From an uncultured Fidelibacterota bacterium (GTDB lineage Bacteria > Fidelibacterota > Fidelibacteria > Fidelibacterales > Fidelibacteraceae): a stretch of 14,947 nt of DNA. The position numbers and the translations under genes are program-made. The stretch spans positions 1 to 14,947 of the forward strand of contig CALMFL010000131.1 in assembly GCA_937862595.1 (NCBI GenBank), given 5' to 3'. Positions 1-8,500 of the stretch are shown in pieces. Every line of letters begins with the position of its first letter. Positions within the stretch are counted from its first letter, which is position 1. The notes under the pieces were generated by a model. It saw nothing but the letters and a program-made list of their open reading frames with translations. It did no database searches and was not told the DNA's origin.

Positions 1-1
1 G

Positions 2-820
2 AAACCCGTTCCAAAATATCCGATGCATGTCGGACTGGTCACCAGCGAGACCGGCGCCGCCCTGCAGGACATGCTCAAGGTTTTCCGGCACGATGCGCCG
101 CATGTGGCGCTGACGCTCGCCGCCGCACGCGTTCAGGGCAAAGGCGCCGCGCAGACCGTGACCGACGCCCTGGAAAAATTAAAGATTTCGCATCCCGATT
201 GCGTGATCCTCGCCCGGGGCGGGGGCTCCATCGAGGACCTCTGGGAATTCAACGACGAAAGCCTGGCACGCTATATTTCGGCATACCCCCTCCCGCTCAT
301 CAGCGGCATCGGGCACGAGACCGACACCAGCATCGCCGATTTCGTCTCGGACCACCGCGCTTCGACGCCGACCAACGCCGCCGAATTCATCTGCGCTTCC
401 TGGCGCGACGCCCGCAACCTGCTGAATCAGCTCGATTACACACTGTCTACCCGCGTCGAATGGCACGTCGAACGTCAGCGCAAGCGCTTTGAGAACATTC
501 AGCGCTATCTGTCCTCCCGCCGGATCACCGACCTGCTGCGGTCCTGGGGAGAACGGATCGCGAACCTGAGGATGCAGCTGGTTAAGGGCGCCGAACATCA
601 TCTGCGCTACAAACGGGCAAAATACGAGGGCTTTGAGGGGAAACTGTTCGCCTATTCCCCGGCGAACGTCCTGAAAAAGGGCTATGCCCTGATCCGCGAT
701 AAAAACCGACGGCTTCTCGGGTCGGCGGGCCGTCTGACCCCGCCCCAGGACATTGAGATAGAATTTCATGACGGAAGCGCCGCCGCGACCGTTCATTCAA
801 AAGAACATAAGGGACAGTGA
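2..820 (+). CDS. xseA: Exodeoxyribonuclease VII large subunit (5'-truncated by window edge)
   Basis: This is the large catalytic subunit of exonuclease VII, a cytoplasmic nuclease that with XseB degrades single-stranded DNA from both ends into oligonucleotides. The frame is open from base 2, so 272 residues are visible. Roughly the first 120 or more residues, including the N-terminal OB-fold DNA-binding domain, lie outside the window. The visible part begins in the catalytic domain (VGLVTSETGAALQDML). It carries the family blocks ARGGGSIEDLWEFN, GIGHETDTSIADFVSDHRAS and TPTNAAE, then a charged helical region typical of the coiled-coil arm that binds XseB, and the C-terminal block SPANVLKKGYAL. 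The Met at base 23 is internal and not the true start. The stop is followed after one base by xseB, which supports co-transcription and translational coupling. Identity is near certain from the motifs. Confidence 0.97.
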   Translation, partial: KPVPKYPMHVGLVTSETGAALQDMLKVFRHDAPHVALTLAAARVQGKGAAQTVTDALEKLKISHPDCVILARGGGSIEDLWEFNDESLARYISAYPLPLISGIGHETDTSIADFVSDHRASTPTNAAEFICASWRDARNLLNQLDYTLSTRVEWHVERQRKRFENIQRYLSSRRITDLLRSWGERIANLRMQLVKGAEHHLRYKRAKYEGFEGKLFAYSPANVLKKGYALIRDKNRRLLGSAGRLTPPQDIEIEFHDGSAAATVHSKEHKGQ

Positions 821-821
821 C

Positions 822-1028
822 ATGGGAAAACCGAAGACATTTGAAGACGCCATGCAGGAGCTGGAATCCATCGTCAGGCAGATCGAGAACGAAGAGACCC
901 CTCTGGAGGCCATTCTCGAACTGTATGAGCGCGGATCGGAACTGAGCGGCTATTGCCAGGATATCCTTGCTAAAACGCAGGCAAAGCTGGAGACCATCCA
1001 GCAGCAGGAAAGAGCGGGGGAGGAATAA
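822..1028 (+). CDS. xseB: Exodeoxyribonuclease VII small subunit
   Basis: This is the small, non-catalytic helical subunit of exonuclease VII, which binds in several copies to the coiled-coil arm of XseA. It has 68 residues, a usual length for the family. It contains the family pattern TFEDAMQELESIVRQIE, then TPLEAILELYERGSEL, then a Cys followed by a helix ending in the KLETIQ region. The ATG at 822 was chosen over an in-frame ATG at 768 because the family starts just before the TFE/SFE block. The earlier start would also bury 53 bases in xseA, and AAGGGA at 809-814 sits 7 nt before the chosen ATG. It follows the xseA stop by one base, and the next gene starts one base after its stop. Confidence 0.95.
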   Translation: MGKPKTFEDAMQELESIVRQIENEETPLEAILELYERGSELSGYCQDILAKTQAKLETIQQQERAGEE

Positions 1029-1029
1029 G

Positions 1030-2034
1030 ATGAAACGCAGTATTATTTTTCTGCTTGCCGCCCTCATGATCGTCTCCTGCGGAAAATACAAGCCGCTCGC
1101 CGGCGGCAGCGATATCGCGATCATGACCCTTGCCTCCGACGCCCTGTGGGAAAGCATCAAAGAGGAGCTTGCCCCGCAGGTCGAGTATGAGATCCGGACG
1201 CCGCAGATCGAACAGCTTTTCTATTTTTCCCGTTTCGGGATCGACGAATATGAACAGTACCGGGACGACAAGCTCGTCCTTCTTGCCGCGACCCTCGACG
1301 GAAAAGACCCCGTATCGCTCTTTGTTCAGAACAGCATCGGCGAGACGGTCCGCGCGCAGGTCGGCGCCGGGGAGAGGATCTTTTTCCACGAGTACGACAA
1401 ATACGCCGAACGGCAGACCTATATGCTCCTTCTGGCGAACACCCGGGAAGAGCTTCTGGACTATATCCGCGGGAACGGGGACCGGATCTACCAGGTGATC
1501 AACCAAGGATTCCTGTCGTCGCAGTTCAAACAGCTGTACCACACCGCGGAAGAAAAGGAAGTGTCCGAATCGCTTTTCAAACGGCTGGGTTTTTCCTTCC
1601 GCCTGCCGCATGACTACGAGATCATTTATCTGGATACGGCCCGCCATATCCTTCAGCTGGGTTGTGCGCGTCCCCAGCGGAACATCATCGTCTACTGGCG
1701 CGACGGCGGGTTCAACAAGGTGATCGATCAGGAATGGGCCCTCAGGATGAAATACTGGCTGATGCAGAACCTGATGGACAAGATCTATGTCGAGAAATCC
1801 TATGCGAGGTACCGCACCGTCGAGTGGGGCGGGATGTTCGTGAACAATATCCGGGGCCTGTGGGGGCATCCGACCAAATTGCTGGGCGGGCCCTTTTCCA
1901 TGTTCTATTTTTACGACGGCGTGACGGACCGGACCTATCTGATCGACTGCATGATCTTTGCGCCCGGGCAGAGCAAGGCCGTTTATCTGCGGCAGATGGA
2001 GATCGTAGCGAGTACGTTTTATACACGCAAGTGA
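1030..2034 (+). CDS. Predicted outer-membrane lipoprotein, DUF4837-like
   Basis: This is a 334-residue lipoprotein of unknown function. Residues 1-17 form a type II signal: a KR start, a hydrophobic core, and a lipobox I-V-S-C with the lipidated Cys at 17. There is no Asp at +2, so by the E. coli rule it should go to the outer membrane. The body resembles DUF4837 as I remember that family: an early ALWESI-type segment, RGLWGHPTKLLGGPF at 275-289, and a C-terminal block with IFAPGQSKAVYLRQMEIVAS. The start is set by the lipobox and by a strong GGGGGAGGAA Shine-Dalgarno just upstream inside xseB. It follows xseB with a one-base gap, so it is probably the last gene of the xseAB operon. The link to DNA degradation is positional only. 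Family assignment is from memory and no catalytic residues are evident. Confidence 0.75.
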   Translation: MKRSIIFLLAALMIVSCGKYKPLAGGSDIAIMTLASDALWESIKEELAPQVEYEIRTPQIEQLFYFSRFGIDEYEQYRDDKLVLLAATLDGKDPVSLFVQNSIGETVRAQVGAGERIFFHEYDKYAERQTYMLLLANTREELLDYIRGNGDRIYQVINQGFLSSQFKQLYHTAEEKEVSESLFKRLGFSFRLPHDYEIIYLDTARHILQLGCARPQRNIIVYWRDGGFNKVIDQEWALRMKYWLMQNLMDKIYVEKSYARYRTVEWGGMFVNNIRGLWGHPTKLLGGPFSMFYFYDGVTDRTYLIDCMIFAPGQSKAVYLRQMEIVASTFYTRK

Positions 2035-2056
2035 GGGGATCACGGGACAGATCGCA

Positions 2057-2125
2057 GACAGGATGACTGGATAAGTTGCGGACAGGATAACTGGATAGTC
2101 AGGATAGCTCAATTGACAGGATAAC
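2057..2125 (+). repeat. Degenerate direct repeat, GACAGGAT / ACTGGATA units
   Basis: Two 19-bp copies lie at 2057-2075 (GACAGGATGACTGGATAAG) and 2081-2099 (GACAGGATAACTGGATAGT). They are followed by partial copies: TCAGGATA from 2100 and GACAGGATAAC at 2115-2125. Related fragments (CAGGACAGATTAACAGACAG) continue to about 2173. The array begins just after the lipoprotein stop codon and is non-coding on its own strand. Its function is unknown. It resembles the short ACAGGATNAACAGGAT-type intergenic arrays seen in many FCB-group metagenomic genomes, but that comparison is from memory. Confidence 0.7.
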
Positions 2126-2148
2126 CCCGCTTCGCGGACTGCGCGGGG
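2125..2148. other. GC-rich hairpin in the intergenic region
   Basis: CCCCGC at 2125-2130 pairs with GCGGGG at 2143-2148 across a 12-nt loop that itself contains a CGC/GCG element. No T-run follows on either strand, so it is not a classical intrinsic terminator. It could stabilise the 3' end of the lipoprotein mRNA or form part of a repeat element with the neighbouring GACAGGAT units. Support is structural only. Confidence 0.4.
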
Positions 2149-2173
2149 CGCGGCAGGACAGATTAACAGACAG

Positions 2174-2436
2174 AATTTCCAAAAAACGATTACCTGTTAA
2201 CGATAAACAATGAGCTTGAATCCCGTGGCACATCTAAGGATCTTCTCCCGTATGGATTCACGGATCTCCGGCATGCCGGCCGCAGCGCTCTGAAGGAGGG
2301 CGAAGGCTGAAGGGGTTGAATAGGAAATTGTAAAATACAAGATTCCGGATTCAATCTGTACAGATCCCGAACAGGAGAGCTTCGTCACCCGGTAAGACGG
2401 CCCGGCACAGCGCAGGGCAAGCAAGCAACACAAAAC
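2174..2436. other. Intergenic stretch without a supported gene; two perfect palindromes
   Basis: I see no convincing gene here. Two perfect 12-bp palindromes are present: CCGGCATGCCGG at 2268-2279 and ATCTGTACAGAT at 2354-2365. A purine-rich stretch with repeated CTGAAGG lies around 2290-2315. A 78-codon open frame on the minus strand (2197-2433) starts at TTG without a ribosome binding site and resembles no family I know. The palindromes could be dimeric regulator sites or chance, and there is no promoter-like context for either neighbouring gene, since both end here. Confidence 0.4.
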
Positions 2437-2466
2437 ATCAACACATCAACTTATCAACTTATCAAC
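2437..2466. repeat. 8-bp tandem repeat (ATCAACTT, about 3.75 copies)
   Basis: Units are ATCAACAC (2437-2444), ATCAACTT (2445-2452), ATCAACTT (2453-2460) and ATCAAC (2461-2466). On the minus strand this reads as repeated GTTGATAA. It directly abuts the A-tract of the terminator at 2467, on the distal side for the giant gene's transcript. It may be a simple slippage-type repeat. Confidence 0.8.
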
Positions 2467-2496
2467 AAAAAAAGGCTCCCGAAGGAGCCTTTTTTT
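2467..2496. terminator. Symmetric (bidirectional) intrinsic terminator
   Basis: A7 at 2467-2473, stem GGCTCC (2474-2479), loop CGAA (2480-2483), stem GGAGCC (2484-2489) and T7 at 2490-2496. The A/T tracts can extend the stem. It ends 20 bp past the stop codon of the giant minus-strand gene and is its evident terminator. Because it is symmetric, it can also stop plus-strand transcripts coming from the xseA-xseB-lipoprotein operon. Confidence 0.92.
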
Positions 2497-2516
2497 ATGT
2501 ATTCAGCTAACGATGT

Positions 2517-5500
2517 TTACTTCAGGAAGGTCATCTTCTTGACGTCAACAAAGTCTCCGGCGACCAGTCTGTAAATATACATACCGGTTGCAACGCCTCT
2601 GCCGAAATCATCACGGCCGTTCCAAACGATCTTCTTGTACCCGGCGGTGATACTGCCGCTTACGAGCGTACGTACGGTACGTCCCGTAATGTCGTAGATG
2701 ACCAGTTTGACGTCCGCATCGGCGGGAAGGTCAAAGTTGATCGTCGTGGTCGGGTTGAAGGGGTTCGGATAGTTCTGATGCAGTGCGAATTCAACCGGGA
2801 TGCCGTCGACGGCCACTTCAAGGGTGTCGTCGTTATACCAGTAGGTATGTTCGCTTGCAACGGTTCCGACCGTCAACTGACGATTGGGGCCGCCACTGGG
2901 GAATTCGCAGGTTGCATCGCTCCAGGAGCCGTTGATGCGGAATTTGAATTCATGGCTTGAGTAGGGCATGAGCGGAAGCGTGACGGAATAGGTCGTATCC
3001 GCGTCAAAATCCGCCATCGTGGTGCCGCCCCAGCCATTCATGGACCCGGCTACGTCAACAAAATCCGTTGCAAGTGCGAATTTTCCATCCGCAACCTGTT
3101 TCTTCATGATGACGTTCAGCGTGACATCGACCGGGCTCAGGACTTTACGTTCGGTGAATTCGTCGATGTAGAGGACCACATCGGCGTCTTCGGCGCAGCG
3201 CATATGAAGCGCTTCGATCTTCAAGGTCGTGCCTTCGATCAGGCCGTTTCCGGTGATCCAGCCTTCAGCTACGTCGTTCGCGAGGTCGAAGCTGACGACC
3301 TGCCAGTCGGTTTCGCTGAGGGAGACCATCTTCCACGGACCCTGTTCATAACCGGTGTCCTTGACGGAAATGCGCATTTCAACGTTCGCATTCGTACCTT
3401 TGACAAGGAACATCAGTTTTGAGTTGGCATTGACGCTGTATGTCAAACCGTGATACAGACGTAAGTACCAGCCTGATCCTGCCGGGTCGTCGAGCAGGTT
3501 CAGCTTGCCGGATTTCGTTCCGCGGTAAGCCGCATCGGCTGACGATTCAAAGGTTGATGTGGTCAGAAGACCGACGGTCGAACCTGAGTAGGTCGGGTTC
3601 TTGAACAAGCCGACGCCGGATTCAAAGGTTTCGATCGTGGTGACATCTTCAGGATGGTTCGCGCTGAAGGGGATCAGGACTTCGCATGCCTTGGTCGTGT
3701 CTACCACGGTCAGCGGGGTTTCCGCAGAATCCGCAGCGGACGGGACGCCGCTATAGGCAAGCGAGAACCAGTGATCTTCAACAAACGCGCCCGAGACGAG
3801 GATATCCAGGCCGCCGGCATAGGTGATGGCGGTGGCATTGGATGCCGCAGCGCCGTCGCTCCAGTCGACCAGCTTGAAATTCGCGACTTCGGGAGCAATG
3901 GGCATGTTGAATTTCGCATAGAACTTCGGTGCACCGTCAACCAGGACGATATCCGAATAGACCACCACGGGAGGAGCCTGGAAATCGAAGGTAATGGTGA
4001 TGGTGTCGCTGTGCGTTGTTTCGCCCAGAAGGTCCGATGCAATGACATAGGCTTCATAGGTGCCGTTCATATCCCAGGGTTTTTCCGTGTTGACCGGCAT
4101 GTACATGAAGGTGTCCTGCGTAATGAGGTCTTCTTCCGGACCGTCCGGGGAGATCATGATCTGGTAGGTCACGGTGTCTTCGGTATCGTCGTCGACCGCC
4201 GTGGTCCAGTTCATGAGCAGGGCCAGAACGGAATCGGCGCCCATCAGGACCTTATGGAAATTGGGATCCTCAAGCGAGGTGATCACCGTTTCGTCGGGCG
4301 GATTCACCCAGGTGAACGCGGCGGGCGGATTGTTTGCGGGCGCGAAATCGGCAAGGCTTCTCGGGAGAAGCTGTGCGCCGTTATAGTCGCCCATAATACC
4401 GCTGATGTTCAGCGGCCATTCCGTCGGTTTCGGCGAGCCGTCGATGTCGGTGTCTTTATCAATGTAGCAGTAGAACGTGGAATCATTCTTGTCTTTCAGA
4501 GAGAATCCCTTGTTCATACCGGCCGTTGAGGCCCAGGAGAGGCCCGTTTCGAGGGTATCGACCTTTTCGATGGTGACAAGCATACCTTCGTAGGTTTCCC
4601 TGTCTTCCATGTCAAGGGCGGTGATCACCGTGGGTTCAACGACATTGTCTTTGCTCAGAACGATGTAGTCGTACACGGGATCGAATTCCAGAAGTCCGTT
4701 GTAGTCTTTCAGTTTACCAACGACCAGGATCTCGTCTCCGTTCACGACATTCTGAGCGACGTCATATTTGTAGACTGCGATACCGGCCGTACCGTCCTGA
4801 ATGTAAACAGGACCGGCGGTACCGTACTCGGTGGTGGTGGTGACCACGCCGGATGCGGCAATGTAATCGCCGATGGTCGCTCCGCGCACGTCACGTACGG
4901 TGGCGGAAGGAACAACCTCTAAATACAGGTCGTCCCAGATGACGTTGTCGACAAAAACGGTATCTGCTTCAACATTCCCGCTACCGACAATGCGGATATA
5001 GCCGTCTTCGGCATCCGCAACGCCGATAAAGGTGAAGGTCGTCCAGACGTCATCGCTGACGATGGATTTTTTCACGAGGTCGTTGCCAAGTCCCTGGACG
5101 GAAAGATCAAGCGCCTTTCCTTCCCAGTTACCTGTCTTGATGTCGATGGAAAGCTTGTACATCCAGCCGGGTGTCGCCGAAACGGGACGTTTTGCGATCA
5201 TGCTGTATCCCGCATCGGAAAGCCGGAGGGTGCTGTCGGCGGCCCATGCTTCGACGGTCCATCCGTTGGCTTCATCCCAGTGGCTCCAGTTGGAGACGTC
5301 GGTCGCATCGTCGAAGGTCAGTTCCAGGTCATTGCCCAGAGGATACGCAGTCCCTTCATCGGCACCGGCGTAGGAATAGAGGATATGACCGCGAGCGTCG
5401 CCGTCAATGTCCACATCCACATCATTGATCTTCGGCATGACCAGGTCAAGGTCGGAATACGAAGGCGCTGCAAGATGCAGATCGGCTGCGCCGGCGAAGG

Positions 5501-8500
5501 TGACCGCCTTGGAAACGGATCCGGCATCCTGTCCGGCCGCCTGCCATGCGGCCAGGTCGGCATAGGTCGTGCCCATCAGGTTCGCAAATACCGAGTCGGA
5601 TACGAGCACGTTGTAATCGGAGGTAAGGACCGAGGTTGCGGGGATCACGCCGATGGCGGCGGAACCGAGGTTCCCGGTATGATTGTTGATCACAATGTTG
5701 TTCTTCAGGTCAAGATTGACCGGGCCGGTACCGTTCGAACGGTTGCCGACGCCGTAACCGACGAGGGTCGATGCGGTTTGATTGACCACGATCGTGTTAT
5801 GGTAGGCTTTGATGTTTCCCATGTTCTGGGTCGAACGCAAGCCGATACCGAAACAGTCGCGCGTTTCATCCGCCGCACCGATGTTCAAGAAGTTGTTGAT
5901 GATATAAATCTGATCGTCAACGGTAGCGCCGTTGCCGGCAAACGCAATGCCCATCAGGTAGGCGGTGGTGCTGTTGACCTTTTCGGGCATATTGATCTTG
6001 TTGCCTTCGATGAGCAGGGTGCCGGAATGGCCGGTAATATAGATACCGTGGTTATAGGCATCCGATGAGGTCGGAGGAATACCGGTGCCCGAAGGCCCTG
6101 CCGTCGCGGGCAATATGTTGATGGTGTTTCCGATGATCTCGCAGTTTGCCAAATAGATCGTGGTGATACCACGTATACCGGCATAGATCTCATTCCCGAT
6201 AAAACTGAACTGATGCGGTTCTGCTCCGGAACCGCCCCAGGGAGCGAGACCGTCACGGCGGATAGGCCTTTCGGCGCTTCCGATCTGACAGTTCTCAACG
6301 ACTAAGCCGGAAACTCCGTCGAGGTCGTTAATGACAAGCCCGTAACGGAAATCTACGGTAACGGCGGGATGGTCGATATTTACGATCTCAAGATTCTTGA
6401 TAACGACATTGTCCGCATTGCCGCTGTTCAAACCGAAGGGAACGCGGGTGTCGTTCGTCTCGGTCGTCACGAGCAGGTTCCGGCTGTTGGAACCGTCGTT
6501 ACTTCCGTCAAAGGTGACGTAGCCCTTATCAAAGCCGATCATCTGAATGCCGTTGCCCTTTGAGAGGCCCGGTGTTACGATCAGCACGACATCCCGTCCG
6601 GGAGCCGGTTTGACGACCACGTTGTTGACCGCATCCAGAGGCGCGTTGAAGGTGAAGGATTCTTCACGCAGGGTGTCCGCGTCCAGAAGGAGGTTGATGG
6701 TCCCGACCACGCCGTTGGCGTTGATCGAATCGACCGCCTCTTTCAGTGTCGCCCAGCCCTTTTCATGCGAGCCCTTCGGAATGAAGAAATCCGCAGGATC
6801 TTCGAGAACCGGCGGTTCGGGCGCAACGGGATCGCCGACAACGGCCGCCCAGTCGGTTCCAAGGCGGAGACCGTCAAGACGTAATTTCGCTGCCGTGGTG
6901 GTGCCGCCCTGACGGAGAGCTACCGTACCGATATTCGCGGCATCACTGCCGGTATCGGTTTGAGACAGCAATGCCGCAGGTTCGGTATCGCCTTCGGGGT
7001 TGACCCATAGAACGATCTCGTCATTAGCATCGCCTTCGACCATCGTGTATTTCATGACGATCAAATAGGTGGTGTTGAGCGCATAGTCAAAGTTGCTGTA
7101 GACAATATTGCTGCCGCTTTTACTTGCGCCAAAGGCAAGGTTATTGCTTGCATCGCGTTTTACAAAGATACGGCCGCGATAGGTCGATCCCATCGTTGTC
7201 GGAGCAACATGCAGGAAATAGTCTCCCGCTTCGCTAGCTTCGGTAACGTTCACAAGGAAAGCGGTGTAAACACTGCCGGCATTCTGTTCGGTGAAGGTCT
7301 TGTTGATATCTTCTCCGGACGGACCGAAAAGTTCGGCCGCTCCGCCCTCGTTTCCGCCGAGGTAACCTTCGAATGATAATGCAGGCGCATTCACGGTAAT
7401 CGCATTGGTACCGGCAGCGCTGTGGGCGGTCCAGCCTTCTGCTGTCAGAAGGGTACCGTCCGTGTAAACGAAGTTATTGGCAAAGATAACCGGGTCCGGC
7501 GCAGGGGGTTCGAGGGCAACAGACGCCTCGTCGGCACCCATATAGGGATAATCGCCGCGGACATCGCCGTCGATGTCGGTGGTGATCCCGGCGATCGGAG
7601 TGCCGGCCAGGTCAAAGTCATCCACGGAAACACCGGCCAGGTGCAGGTCGTCCGCAGCGGCAAATTCCACCGCTTTGGATACGGAATTGGTATCCATGCC
7701 TGCGGCCTGCAGGTCAGCGAGCGTTGCATAGGTCGGATGCGCTTTGGCGTTCGTGGTGCCCGCGAGGTAGAAGTTGTTGTAATTGCTGACCGGGGCGCCG
7801 CTGATGGCGTAGGCCGGAAAATCGTCTTCTTCAATGACGAAGATATTGTTCATGATCGTCGGCGTACCTGCGGCAACATTGATCGCGCGGTACAGGGTTC
7901 CTGTCGTCGCATCGATATTATTCAATACGAAAGTATTGTAATATGCTTCAACCGGAGATCCGCAGCGGATGCCGATCATTTCGGAAGCGGTACCGGATGC
8001 AGAAGGTCCTGCAAATCCGCGGAAAAAGTTATTGGCAACGATAAAGGTTCCGCCGCCGGAAGCTACGATCGTTCTGATCCCGTTGGCAGCCGCCGTGTTA
8101 ACCGTTGCATTGACCTTAAAATCATTTCCGAGAATGTAGGTAGTGCCGGTGGAAAAGATCTTATTGCCCATGACGGCGCTACTGACATACCCGGAAGCCG
8201 TTTGATTGACCTCAACGGTATTTCCTTCGATCAGGGCAACATTCGTATTGCCGTTCAGGAACACGCCGCGGGTACGGGCTACAAGATGATTGTTCCGGAC
8301 AACGAGGTTTTCCAACGGTTCCGTGATCGTTCCGCTGTAAGAAACATGAACCGGGGTTGCGGTCGTTGTGGAATTTGCCTGGATAAAGTTATTCTCGATC
8401 GTAAGGCTATCGGGAATGGCATTGTCCTGAGAATTGACCCATATACCGTATGAAGCCGTCGTAACGGTCATGTTGCAGTTCTTGATGGTGATATTGTCAC

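Noticed and set aside
768..821. Upstream ATG as the start of xseB
   Set aside because: It would overlap xseA by 53 bases and add a non-family N-terminus. The ATG at 822 has a proper ribosome binding site.
970..2112. A 380-codon open frame on the minus strand opposite the lipoprotein
   Set aside because: It spans the DUF4837-like gene and the repeat array, whose units give its repetitive YPVILSA start. It has no family resemblance, and the plus-strand gene has a lipobox and a strong ribosome binding site.
2197..2433. A 78-codon minus-strand open frame in the intergenic gap
   Set aside because: It starts at TTG with no ribosome binding site, lies downstream of the giant gene's terminator, contains both palindromes, and matches no family I know.
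2437..2466. Tandem repeat considered as a CRISPR array
   Set aside because: Units are only 8 bp and contiguous, without spacers, and no cas genes are present.
7422..8453. Long plus-strand frames inside the giant gene, including 3654-4529 and 5280-6068
   Set aside because: They are antisense shadows of a minus-strand gene with clear domains, and their translations show biased, low-information composition.
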